64,000 nt of DNA. Origin: Himantopus leucocephalus (lineage: Eukaryota; Chordata; Aves; Charadriiformes; Recurvirostridae). A program made the translations under genes and the position numbers. Positions 24,229 to 37,600 of this stretch are shown here, piece after piece. The stretch is from positions 23,079,676 through 23,143,675 of the forward strand of contig RSEF01000006.1 of NCBI GenBank assembly GCA_003993805.1. The letters are read 5' to 3'. The notes beneath the pieces are model-generated. The model worked only from the letters and a program-made list of their open reading frames with translations, made no database searches and had not been told where the DNA came from. The first letter of the stretch is position 1, and each line of letters opens with the position of its first letter.

Positions 24229-24528
24229 ATGAAGGTATTCTTCCTTTCTGGTAGCATCAGTAGTAGCACTAGTGCGTAACCTTGTGGCTCTGAATAAAAG
24301 ACAAAATCCTTTCTTTACACTGTTGGATCGGCTAGCAATCTCCCATACGCTCAGGCTGCTCCTTCAGGCAGGGCCATAATACTTAATTCCAATATTGTGG
24401 TGACTTCAAAGAAAGTCTTTGAAACAACTCAAGTATCAGTTGAAACAGGTGATTCGGCAAAAGCCTCAGAAAACACAACGAATCCACAGACAACCTCAAA
24501 CATTATTGCTCCAGTAGATACAATGTAA
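24229..24528 (+). pseudogene. Unidentified Ser/Thr-rich open stretch, possible retrocopy or relic exon
   Basis: I do not recognise this sequence. An ATG at 24,229 opens a 16-residue hydrophobic/Ser-rich peptide (MKVFFLSGSISSSTSA) that looks like a signal peptide and ends at a TAA at 24,277-24,279. In the same frame, after a second TAA at 24,295, 76 codons stay open to a TAA at 24,526. This part contains VGSASNLPYAQAAPSGRA, VVTSKKVFETTQVSVE and KASENTTNPQTTSNI, with a possible N-glycosylation sequon (NTT). The composition is that of a small mucin-like secreted or membrane protein. A GTAAGA right after the AAT of the final ATG region could be a splice donor, so a decayed exon is possible. Chance cannot be excluded. 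Confidence 0.3.
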
Positions 24529-27500
24529 GAGCAAGGATTAAGAACAACATTTGTAAATAATTTACTGCTGATAATTTGTTTGTGTACTTTTTAGATATTC
24601 CAAAATTCCACATCTGCATTTTCATTTTAAAATTTCCATGTTTTACCCAAGTTTTCACCTTTTATGGTAATGTATCTTTTGCCCAAATGTTGACAACAGA
24701 AAAAACACTGTAAAGCACAACAAAAATCAATAATGAGGGAACATCGTTACATCAATTGCATTTTATTTGAGAAACACAATATCGTTTTGTTATAATGCCA
24801 ATGATTAGTTTTTATATTTAATTTACCTTCTAATCTTATGCAACTTCTTAGATTTCTCAGACAGCACTACATGACTGTCAATTCAGAGTTTCTTATTGCA
24901 AGTCAAGTAGAGTCCGCAACAGACTTGCCATAAAGCAGAAAGTTATGCCAGAGAATGCATAAAGTTGGTCTTCCTGGGGATGTCAGAGTTCTTAAGGGTG
25001 GGTTATGAGTTTTCAACTGAAATTTAAAGGTTTTTTGGGGGGAAAGATCCTTGAAGTATTAAAGGATTTTGACACAGCTCACAATTCACACTAACTTTCT
25101 GTTGTTTTCCTCTGGACCTACAGAGACTCACTGCAGCTTCATTTTTAAAAAGGATGGCTTCTGGCAGTGCGCTTTACAGGAAGACTCACCCTCTTAGGAG
25201 TTTGGTTCACTGGGCCCTTCAGGGATGCATTAGCTCCTAGAAATACTACATTTTCCTCTGAGCAGCCTGGGATGAAGGAATATTTTTGCTTTTTATTTAG
25301 AAGCTCAGCTCATTTTCAGGCATTAAATATGCGAGATCTTTCTGGAAAGATGATAAGCATATTTGATTTTTTCATTACATTGATGAGACTGTGGTTTTAA
25401 TTGTTGCAGATGCACTCAGAGGATGGGATGGGCATATGCTAAATTGTTAGAGTTTTTAAATATAAAGTCACAATAAATAATCTCACAAGCTGTCTAGGTG
25501 GAACATTCAGCTACATAATTACAGAAGGCCATCATAATTATACAGAATACCAAACTAACCAAACACTTTTTACAGCTCATTGACCACTGAATTCAATTAC
25601 GTGTAAGTATTACCACTTTAAAAGAAGGAATCATGTGAATTCTAGCTTCGGTATACTGACATACATGAGTTTTTTTTGCCATGACCACCTTAAATTTATT
25701 TTTTTGGACAAGGTGAATTGTGTTAATGTAGGCCTCATAGCAGTCTTACTTTCTGCGTGGTCCATAGCTTAGTAATTATCATACATAAGAAACTATTAGG
25801 AATGGGAACTCAGACAAAGTGTTAACAAAGATTTTTCTAAAGTTGGAGAAAGACAATGTGATTTAAAGGAGAAGGGATACTAGGTGGCTTACATGCATGA
25901 GAAAAACCACTCTGTACTGAACAAAATTCATATGCATTTTAATAGAGTGCAGTACATACCATTAGGGATTTTATGATTTTTCTAAAATCTTAAGTAATTT
26001 GTGTATATCCATTTATTGAATGAGTACACAGTGATGCAACCATTAGGTAATACAGTAATTCAAAATGACTGAATATTGCAACTATTTAATCATACTAGGT
26101 GATAGGATTTCTAATTTCACTGATGTGGTATTCACACTTAGTTAAGCTAGATAAATATAAAGTTCATTTAGTAACATAAGTGGGAATGTAGTGAAAAAGA
26201 TTAATTCAGAATTTTTTTAATAAACTATTTTGACATAATTTTCCTGAGGCAAAGTGAGCTTCTACATTGTATATAATGTATAGAAGTCCAAGTATTAAGT
26301 GTTTTTCTGGTGCTGCCTTTTCATAAAGATGACTGCAATGAAATGCTGACATTGCTGCTTGATGACTACTGAAACATTGCCCCTGTCTGATAATGGAGGA
26401 AAGCTGAAACTGCTGAAAATAATTTTAGCGATCTGGGTCTTTTAGGAAGTGAATTTAGAATTGCACACCATGAAACGACTCAATATTCTCCAGATTTTGA
26501 ATGATATGGATATTATCCTCAGGAATGATCTCTATGGCCTGTAGCCATTAAACAATTCAGACCCAGCATTACTCATGCAAGCCACACATTTCTAGAAGTG
26601 GATGTGAGATGACTACATTCCTTTGCTTTGCTATATACAGTCAAGTATCTGAAAAAGAAAAGTGGTAAGATTGCCTTTTCTTTAGTTTACATATGCAAAA
26701 TCACACTTTCCTTCACTCTATTACAAGACAGAACTTCACTATCCTCACAATAGTCAAGAAAATATGCCTTCTTGGGAGGAGCAAATATGTATTCTTCCCT
26801 CTTTCTGTTCCCAGGCTCAGTTTTCCATTTTGAAAAACTGATACATTTTAGTCTCCAACTTGCCAAAAACATAATCTGCTTCCTGAATTTCAGTCACGCA
26901 GTCAATTTATTAGCTTCTACAATACAATCAGAAAGCATGTGTTGTAAGAGTAAATGTAAAAAAGGTGAGTAAAGTGAGTATAGTTACAGTGGCAAGAGAG
27001 AGGTTCTGAGTCACAGAAGTGCCTTCACATTTGGATGAAAGTGCCCAAGGTGTCCAGACCCTTGAGTTGCATGGTGGTAAAGTGGATGTATCTCAATGAT
27101 GGCAAGTGCAATTTTAAGAGAATTCTTATAATTGAGAAGTTGACATTGAAGAAGACAGGCACTCCACTACTGCTAGTGTCTGTAGCTGTTAGCAGCTGCT
27201 GCTCCCCAAAGCTCCCACACAAAATCACATACCCTGCTCTATGAGTCTTGCACACATATTCAGGATTCTGATACCCCCAGCGCAGACACAAAAGACAAGA
27301 TCATGAGCTCAGTATGACTACGAAAGTCAGAATTTCACCTTTAAAGTTCAGTTCTGGCCGAATGCCGTGCTGAATACTTAGAGCAAAACCAATCATAGAT
27401 TTGGTACACGTTTGTGTGTGAAATCATAGATATTAAAGAAATTTATCCAAGGCTACATTTACATGAGCTAACTACCAAGGACTAGTGGGTCCAAATTCGT

Positions 27501-28094
27501 GCCACAGTGGTGATGTAAGCCTTTGTTTCTGTTTTAATTTCTTGACAACTGAGCAGAAAAGGAATGGAGGAAATGGAGGAATGGAGGTCCATCTAGAAAG
27601 TAAGTTGTCAATTCATTAAAGAGTAGTACCTTTTCCAAGCCATTCTGGTTTGGGGTTATAAATATAAAATGGATATTTTCTGAAGAATAGTATATTTCCC
27701 CCATTCCTTCTTCAAAAGAAACGTATAAGTTGTTCTTGCAAGTAATATATTTGCAGATATGTTTTCACCAACAATCTAGAGCCATGAGGAAGCTTTGGAA
27801 AATAAAACATTGTAGGATGCATACATAAGTACATTGTATGTATAGTTCATGTGAAAATCTGTTGTGTCGGACCTTTGGTTCAGCCAGACAGCATTCAGAG
27901 CCAAACAGAACACTTACCTCCAGCTGAATCACATGTACTCTCATTGTCCTCATCATAGATTACTAGTTTATCTGGACAGACTCCTTAGCCCAGAACACAT
28001 CTGTTCTAACAAGTGCTTAGGGACAATCTATCTTGGTTTGTTCTACTAAGTTTTTCTAAGGTATTTGTTACAGAGTTATGTGAACATATATATG

Positions 28095-28133
28095 GGACTT
28101 ATACAGTCCTGTATAGGACTTATACAGTCCTGT
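28095..28133. repeat. Tandem duplication, 21-bp period
   Basis: Two identical copies of ggacttatacagtcctgt occur at 28,095-28,112 and 28,116-28,133. This is a recent local duplication of no evident function. Confidence 0.95.
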
Positions 28134-31100
28134 CAGTTGAAGGTTGAAAGAAATCTAACTCTTAACATTTCACAGATGCTAAGAAACCACCTAGGCATGT
28201 GTGAAAATTTTTGTTTGTTACTGCAAAATTAGTCACTTGACACAATCAATATTAAGCATTTCATTTCTAAAAAGATGACTGAATTAAAATCTTAATCCTC
28301 TGGTCAAATCAAGTTTTGTAGCTCAGCTGCTACGAAACAGTGATGATGTTCTCCTGGTCAAGATTTTAAAATACTAACACACATTATCAGTTCTTGTCAT
28401 CAGTCATCACTGCAGGAAAACTCATCTTTTATATTGGGTGAGGATAGCTTTATATTTCTGGGGCAGTATGTACTGTATTGCTCTCACTCAAGTGAGCACC
28501 TTTGAGTTGAGATGCCAAAGGACGTCACTTGAGACTTCTTAAATAGTGCATGAAGCCAGTTGAGGTCTGAACTAACCCCAGGAGAGCATCCCCTCATTCC
28601 CATTCAGTGACTGTTGAGAATGACGATTCCCAATATAATACAATAGATTTCTAATATAATAGATTCCTTCAAATACTCAGGTGCTAACCTAGCTAAAGTT
28701 AGATGAGATGAAACTCATATAGTAATAAATGAAGACTGAGAACTAACAACTTACATCAGTCTCCTCTCCCCATTTCTTAGCTCCAGCAAAAGGGGATAAC
28801 AATACTCTTCTTAATTCTTCCAAATGCAAAGCTGCTTTCTGTTTGCAATGTACTACAGGAGCGATTGGGGAAGCACAGTCTTTTCGTTTTGCTCATGGCT
28901 TTTGAATTAATACTAGTTTTCAAGTATTAGCGCTGCAGGGCCTGTACACTGAAAAAGCAACAGAAACGTGTTCATTAAAAATAACGGTCTATATGCCATG
29001 AAGTGTTCACTTTTTAAAATCTTGTAAATTAGTTATATAAGCAGCAGATTTGCAATTTAATCAGTAGAAAATGAATTGTTTTACATTGTTATATGTAAGC
29101 ATTCACAACGGTTTGAATATTTTTGGTCTTCTTCTCTTGCTCTACTGATTTTCTAATCTTTTTCAGTAAAGGTCAATTCTTCTGGCATCAGTATATTTAA
29201 TGTATTCACAAATTTGTACTAAAGGCCTTTATTCTAAAGGGCTTCATTTTATCAGTCAGACACATCAACAGTGTGTATAATTCAGACTTTCTCAAGGGCT
29301 TCCACTGCCAAATTTGACTGATTTCAAGTGTGTTATCATTCTTGCTGAATCACTTCCAGTCTCCTATTAAACTGATATGCCTTTATTTTACACAGTAGCA
29401 ATGTTCATTTTCTAACATAAAAACTTAATATGTTCACCATTTCACTATTTTTTTCTTCTGGACTCCCCAGCTTTTCTGTCTGCATTAGATAGGATGGGAG
29501 TACTTTGCTGAATCCTGCACATGCATTTCTGGACTCTTACTACTGTTACCGCCAGATGCTGATATGAGTACCTGAGTGTATGAATTAATTATTTAGGAGT
29601 GAGGATCTGAAAGAAACGTGCTCAAGGAGGGAAAGGGAAAGAAAATCAATACAGAAAAAAATTGAGTCTCTCATGCCAACTGAAAGACTAACATCATGTA
29701 CAAAATTAATAACTGACATTATTAGCTTCAGTGTATTTGAGAAAAACTGGCAAAGTCCCAAATTGTCTATCTCACAACAAGGAAGACGTAGGGTTTTTTT
29801 TATCATCAGGAATTCTGAGTTCTAGAAACTCTGTATATCTACAATGATATGAAAACCCTGCTGCCAAGGGCACAGACTCTACTAAAAACTGTAATCCCAT
29901 TTTTCTCTGATTATTGTGTAACATAAGGAAGAAGTATTTTTATAGCAAGAATGAGGGCATAGATTAGTCTAGAAAAGACTAATTTAGCAAACTAACGAAT
30001 GGACTTTGATCCTACTTCCCCAACTGCACTTAGACTTATTGTGCTTTATTTCTTTCATACAGAACAAGTCACCTGAAAAGCAAAGATCTCTTGAAAACAG
30101 CATTAAGTAGACATCTCAACTTCTACAAAATGAAATAACTTCAGTTAATATCTTATTGTCTTCCATATATAAACACAAAACTAAAAACTAATTGGCCACT
30201 TTCTGCTCTTTTGTGATTCTAAATTTTGATATTTCCACATTTCTTCAATAGATCTACATTAAAAATGCAGTGATATTCATAAGAAAACAAAAATGTATTC
30301 ACTAGTTATAAATATCTTACAGTCCGTCTCTTAATTTTATCGCCTTGTTGGGGCTCTTTGAGGGACACACCAAAAACACGTTCTCTGTATACTTTTAAGA
30401 TCCTCTAGCTTTTTAGATTTTTTTAATGTCTCTGTTCAGAAGCAATAAGCCAAAAATGATGCACTCTGCATGTCTGAACAGCATTTTCTTGCTTTGTAAC
30501 CTTGACATAGAGAATGCAAGATACTTGTACTTGCTAAGCCATGGTCTATTCAGCATCATTGTGTTAGCATTACTCACCAAGTGGAATTAAAAACTGCACT
30601 ACAGTTACCATGACAACCAGCTGTCTCCCACATACAGCATCAGTTTGAATTTGTGCAGACCATTCTAACAATGATTTAAGTCAACAAATTCAGTACTACC
30701 CTAAGGAAAAAATCTGGTTTAAGAACAAATAAATATTTTCAGTTTCATAATTTTACTTAGCTCAATACATTAATTCCAAGTATGACTTGAGAGATCTTCA
30801 GAGAGCTGCAGTGACTTTTGTTAGAAATCAAAGGTGAATGTAATCTTCTGGTCAATATACAGTTGAGAACCACTGAATTTCTTGACTCAATGAACATGTA
30901 AGAAGCATATGGAGAAGAGAAGGCATAAAATTCATAGAAGAGTTTGTGGGGAACATGCATTAGAATGTTTATTTAATAATTTTCTAAAGTTTACATTTGA
31001 ATGATGCTGTTGATTTCTTTGGATAGCATCAATAAAACCATCAGTGTTTGTTCACTGTACAGCAGTGTACTTGTAATCCATGTTCATCCAAAAGTATCAG

Positions 31101-31330
31101 ACGACAATTCTCCATTGGGAAAATAATTAGAAACTTGGAAACTTTCTGGGCCAGATAATTCTAAAATAAGTTCTTTTACTAGTAAACTTGCAGAGTTTTT
31201 GTTTTTAATAATCAATTTACATGCAAAGAGAAGGCCCAGTTGCTTTTGAAACGCATGATCTATAGAGGAGAGAGGGAAGAGAAGTATATCAAATTTACAT
31301 CATATTTACATATTTATTTGATCTTATCAC

Positions 31331-31660
31331 TCTCTATAATTACCTGAAAGGAGGTTGTAGAGAGATGGGGACTGACCTCTTCTCCCCAGTGACAAGTGAT
31401 AGGACGAGAGGAAACGGGTTAAAGTTAAGCCAGGCGAGGTTTAGGTTGGATATTAGAAAAAATTTTTTCACTGAAAGGGTTATTCAACATTGGAATAGGC
31501 TGCCCAGGGAGGTGGTGGATTCGCCATCCCTGGAGGTGTGTAAAAAAAGGGCAGACGTGGTACTTGGGGATATGGTTTAGATGTGGTTTTTGTCAGGTTA
31601 GGTTAATGGTTGGACTAGATGATCTGAAAGGTCCCTTCCAGCCTTAACGATTCTATGATA
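31331..31660 (+). mobile_element. CR1 LINE, 3' end (young, 5'-truncated)
   Basis: This is a well-preserved 3' end of a bird-type CR1. It begins 'tctctataattacctgaaag', includes 'ggacgagaggaaacgggtt' near 31,402, 'gtttaggttggatattag' near 31,440, 'aggctgcccagggaggtggt' near 31,497 and 'atggttggactagatgatc' near 31,607, and ends in GATTCTATGAT at about 31,649-31,659. The in-frame fragment 31,365-31,580 still encodes the extreme C-terminus of the ORF2 protein ([24 protein letters not shown]). Extreme 5' truncation is usual for CR1. The preservation and 3' word make this the best evidence that the genome is avian. Confidence 0.97.
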
Positions 31661-34600
31661 TCTGGTGAAACATCATACAACTGCATGTCTGGTCATCAGT
31701 ATGAAGTAGCCATCTGACATTTTCCAGATACTTTTGATCACTGAGCATGCTTTCAGTAGAGAATGGTCAGTTTTGGTTGTCATTGCATAAACACATAATG
31801 GCAATGATGGCCAGGTCTACTTGCAGAACATTAGGATGTATTGTTGTGAGGAAAGGGAAAACAAGAACCTCCATAACAACATAAAAAACACATATTAATT
31901 GTGTATTTGTATATTGAGTGTGGGGAAAGAGAGGAAAGTAAATGCTGAAAAAAGATGGTTAAGCTATTAAAATGTAATTTATGGTCAAACTAAAGGTAAT
32001 AGAGTAATAACAGTATTTTTTATGTAAGAAACTATAAAAAATTCAAAGCCAGAAAACTTAAACAGAGTCTGTATTTACTAAAGAAACTGCTAATGTTACA
32101 TACTGAAGTATGTAGATATTAATGATACATCCCACTCATTTTTCTGGAAGCAAGCGCCACAACTAAACCTTACTACAGATTTGGTATATGGTATAGCCCT
32201 TGTTGCATCACAGAACTTAAAACATGTCAGAAAAGAAAACTGGACAAATAAGTGTAATGCATTTAAAATCAAAACATTCAGAGGCTATACAGAATATGAT
32301 GTTATTATAAGTAGTTTTAGTCTGTAATTAAGAGTTATTGAATCCTAACCCTGAGGAAAATACATAATAACAAGTTTTAGTTTGAATATAATGCTTTCAG
32401 TTTTGAATAATCTCATTTACGTTCAGAGGACAAAGACAGAAAAATAAGTATAATTATAGAATCATATCTAAAAGATTGAGGAAGGAAGCAGCACAGAAAT
32501 GCATTCAGTCCTGGATCACTGTGGACACATTTGTTATCAGTGACAGGCGATGTGAAATCAAGCACAAACTGAAATCAAACCTTTCTTAAGGTTATACTAA
32601 ACTGAACCGACAGGAACACTACATGCAAGAAAGAAAATGAAATGGATTTCTGTATAACACTTCGATCTTCAACAATGGGAGTGCATAATGTTTGAATGTA
32701 AAAAGAAAAGAAATCAAGGCAGAAAAGAGGTAGAAAGCAAAAGAAGGAATAAAAATATAACCTGGAGCTTCAAATCCACAAACCCAAACAGGAACAAATA
32801 TTTTGCCTGCGAAAAGGCTGCGCAGTCCAAGGTAGATGACAATGGGAAAACAAATATGATTGTTACTGGAATTCAACAGATCTGTAGCAATCCATTAACT
32901 CCTAGATTGAGCTATGATGTAATATCATAAAATAAAATGCAAATTAAAAGTAAATCAAGATGACACTATAAGCAGATGTGAATCATTTTGACCTGAGACT
33001 GAGTCTATGCCTTTGTGTCAAAGATGCCTTAATGGGGTTAAAGTAGCATTGCTAACAATTAATGGATGTATTCTCATTACATTTCAAAGAAGTATTGACG
33101 GCACCATTAAAAAAAAAAAGATTATTTATTCTAAAGTCAGGGAAAAGGTCCTTCAGACAGCAATTTAAAAAACAAAAAAATACAGTTTCAGCACTGCGGT
33201 TGTTTAAAGTAGGACTCACCAAAATTTTTGAATAAGCTTGCCAGATCCATGCTTCTTGAGTACAGTAGACTTATGGGTGTGTTTGTATTAACATTTTAGT
33301 TTAAATTTGGAACACTGGTCTGATAATCAGGTGTTACTTTCATCCTATCCCATTCATATCTGAATGCCAATTTTCAGACAAATTTCCTGATGAGATCTCT
33401 ATTGCCACGCATTCACAAAGTACTCTAACAGTGCACAATGTGGATTCCGTTTGGATGAAATGGTCACAAAATGTAACTGATGAGTTACATGGGACCAGAC
33501 TAGAGCTAATCTGGAACAAACACCCTCAAATACATATAATGTTGATATTGGATTCTCAGTACCACCTGTTTTGCTCCACAGATTTGCACTTATTGCATTG
33601 CTCTACTTACTAAAGTGGGATTAAACAATTCTCATGTTTTGCAAATGTCTTCTTCCCTTCTGTGACTCTGGTATCTCCTGTTTTTCTTCCTCTTAAGTGT
33701 AATTGATAACTGACTTCTCCTAAGCATCAAAACCAGCTAAAATGAAGGCCTTGCTCTTTCCTACTCTGTAACCTTCCTCTTTTTGTCCTTTCTAAAACCG
33801 TGGATAGCTCTGCAATCCCCACAATCACTTCAACCTCCACATACAACAACTAGAATGTCTATAGATGCATCATTATGGCTTATAACTGGCAATCTTACCT
33901 TGTAGGGAAGTTCTAGATTTGTTTCTGAGGCCCAAATGACCTCCAGCAACCCTTGCTAACCCAAAAGCTGAAGAGACTTGTCATGACTTGAGTTTTTGAC
34001 TTCACTCTATTCCCACTACTAGTGTTCTGGCAGTTTCAGCAAGCAGAGATTTGAGTAACCCTCTTATCTACAGAGGCTGGTGTTCCCTCCCAGAATATAA
34101 ATATTCTAACAAAAATATATTGCTATTTCCATTGCTGAATAACTGCTGAATGTAGACAGAGCATCTCAATTCTACTGTCAGTCTCATAGGCCTTAAAACT
34201 ACTAACCTTTTAAATGTTTTAAAGTATGCATTTATTTGGTCACATTTTAGTCTTATCCTGAAATATATTTTCACCTCAAGCAAGGGAATGACAATAACTT
34301 AAAAACGCACATTTTGAAAGACATTGCATGTCTGGCTAGCTTGTGAATTGAATCAATGAACTGAGTAAAAAAAATAAATATTTATTTTATTTTGACCAGT
34401 TAGCTTCTTCTCAGATATACATAAAGGAATTGATAGATTTTTCAATCGGCACTTCCACTCATACAGTGAAAATAAGATTTTTCCGTTATGGAGACAATCA
34501 AATAGGATAATTTTAAGACTTGGCTGACTGAAGCAATTAAGCCAATTCAAACTTTGTGTTTTAGATAGGTGAGTACATAATGAACTGAGAGTTCCTGATA

Positions 34601-37600
34601 GAAGTCCATAATTGTCTAAGGTGGAGAGAAGTGGACAGTAAAATTGAGTCTGCAGGCAAGAATTGTTCTATGTACCAATTTGAATATCTAAAGCAAAACT
34701 TTTGCATTTATTATCTGCTAATTTCACAGATGGTTTAGAACAGAAAGTTCTAAGGCGCTACAAAGGGGTTTAAAATGTGTCCTTTTTTTTTTTTTTACTT
34801 AGGCTTCTATATCCTCTTTTCATTCATGATTTTAAGAAGAGGTATCGGAATCTGTCCCCTTTTCAAAAGCTTAATCAGTCTTTACAATCTAATATTGTAC
34901 ACAGTGCTCTTCTGCTACTTAACACGCTTACTAATATTTCTGCTGGTTATGCTTAACAAAATCCCCACCATGAAAACACTTCTTTCAGGGCAGCCCAGAG
35001 GCACTTGCAGCATAGCTTGGTGTCTTGCAGTGATCCTCTCCAAATAAAGGTGCTGCAACAAATAAGGATGAATGAGGAATGCCATCCATCGCTCATTTTT
35101 CTCAAATATATTTTCTTTTTTCCTACCACTGAAATAATGTCAGACATATCTGCAATACTATAGCTGTGCACTCAGGTTTTAATTCTGAAGTACTAAAAAT
35201 CATTAATATCTGAGATCTTTACTTTTTATGAATGAAGGAGAGAAAGTCTCAAACCAGTGAAAACATATTTCATGAAATCTATGGTCTGATTATCCAATGG
35301 GGCAAGCACCCACCATTGCACTTCTGCAATGACCCTTTGCAAATCAAACATCTATCCACCGGGCAACATACTAATATTTTAGACTTTTGACACTGCATCA
35401 TGGAGTTCGGGCCTACAGAATTTACACCACAGTGTGCTTCTCATTAATGCAGTTACTATATTATTCTGAGTTATTTAATTATATTTCTTGATTAATTATA
35501 TTTCTTGAAAAAGATTAATCTTTACACATTCTTCAGTATAAACATGAATAATATTATTATATTTCTACTTAGATTGATTTCCATAACCATAAGTGTATAG
35601 ATACAATTTATACTAATACTTATAATTCCACAGTGCTTATTACAATAATTTTGACAACTGCATTGAAGTTTATGCTTTCTTTTCAGACAGTATTGCTTCC
35701 TTTGAAACAAGTCAATGAATAAAACAATTGGTTATGAAGTTAACATAGCATTATTTAACAATAGACTTCTTCACCTGAAATTTAAGGGAGTGTTACAGGT
35801 AAAGCCCTGCTCTATCTCTTTAAAATTCACATTGGTAAACATTTGTATAAAATAGCATATTAAGTATAAAATTGAAAGTTAAACAATAAAAAATTTGGAA
35901 AAAGCCATTTTTGATTGTAAAATAATTTGTTAGAATAGCTGAAAAAGTACTTTTTCATCCACTCAATTAAAAAAGCAACAGAGAAAGATCCTGCATATAC
36001 AAGGCACGTGCAATATACATATTGCAGTAACTTGGTACCCTGCTGAAAATATACCATCAGCTTAAGTCAAATAATATAGCTGGATTTGCACCAAGCAAAA
36101 GCTTCAGCTAGATTTAACTCTGGTAGAGTCTGATTCACAAAAAACTTTAATTTTGCAGTTTGCTGTATAGCACACATCCTTTCTGTTGGGTGTGAGAGTT
36201 AGCAATTTCACACTGTGAACATTGATTATCACTTGCCTTGTGGAAACAAAATCATCTAACAAAACGAACAGGATGCAGTTAATATCTACCCATTGTTTTA
36301 AAGAAAGAGAAACCAGGAAATACTAATAAATGGCACCTATACAATATTAACAGTTCAATAAAGAATGTGGAAGATCAATCACTGAAATCTACACTGCTAT
36401 GCTAATTTACAGCAGTTAAGGATTTGCTGCAGTCTCTTTTCTGCTTCTCAGTGAACATAAGGGCGTTTGTAAAAATATTGCATGATTTCAAATCCAGACT
36501 CTCTATTTGCACTTGCTGTAATTTTCAGCAGCAAGCAGGATCGTTTATCCTAAACAGTGAGGGTCTTTCCTACTTAATCAATGAGCAACTTCCACTGGTA
36601 TTGAAAGAGGCAGAAGCACTGAGCGTAGGCCAAAGTTTGTGTAAGATAGAATCATTTATTGTTGAAACCCAAATTTCTTTACTTTGGCAAAACAGTGATG
36701 GAGAGGATGGCTACATGGATTATGACAGTCTAGAGAACAGATTTATTATATATGTTTCAATCCAGAAGAACTTCCAGTGTGTATCCTTTTGCTCGCATGG
36801 TAAATGACCAATTGATTTTCTCGTCTCCGTTCAGCAGTAAATAACCTCACATATACTGCAAGGTAAGGCAGACATCCAGAAAATCATGGTTTTGTGCAGA
36901 TGTTTGTGTTTACCTCATAGTAACCAGTTGTCAGTCACACCATGAGCAGTTGAAACAAAGGAGGAATGTAGGCTTCCTCTCAGTAGTGCCATGGGGTATA
37001 AAATGTCTCTGATAGGAAATAAATTTGCCTTTGAAATATTTTTTCCACAGATCTAAAAAGGTTGTAATTTTCATGTAGATACCTTCTATTGTATTTGATA
37101 TACACATTGGCTCTGCTAGCCTCTAAACTGTCGTTACATCAGTTCTTTGCAGATCACACCAACGTATGTCCAGTTTTACAGAGGTTCAGTCCCTTTCGTA
37201 AGCTGCTAAGCCCCCCATCCTTTAGCTCCCACAAACTAACCAACTGAAATTCATTAAAAAGAACCCCACACTCTGAATTAAATGGAAAGTTACAACCCAC
37301 AATTTCAAAGTCCTTTCTTAAAACCTATGATCCTGACAACAAACTATATAGTTTGCCAGCTCTTTAACAATGGACCAGTTAAAAGGGAAAACTGCTCCTA
37401 TACTTATATAGTCTCACAATGTTCTGATTTTCTGAAAATATAGATAAAAGGATCATCATTCTCATAGGAATACACAACATTGAAGCTCATGGGGTAGATG
37501 TCAGAGAAGAATTTTGCCCACTGCTCTGTTAGAGTATTTAATGTGTTGCATGGAGGATTATATGACAAAAGATAAAAGAGAGGGATCGTCTCTAAGGAAA

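Larger units (their letters stand above)
23451..31330. other. Non-coding DNA with one odd Ser/Thr-rich open stretch
   Basis: No exon of a known gene was recognised. The only protein-like item is the plus-strand stretch at 24,229-24,528, listed separately. Purine-rich low-complexity sequence lies at 27,560-27,590 and a short tandem duplication at 28,095-28,133. Other open frames (for example 25,167-25,400 on plus and 27,025-27,291 on minus) look like chance. Confidence 0.6.
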
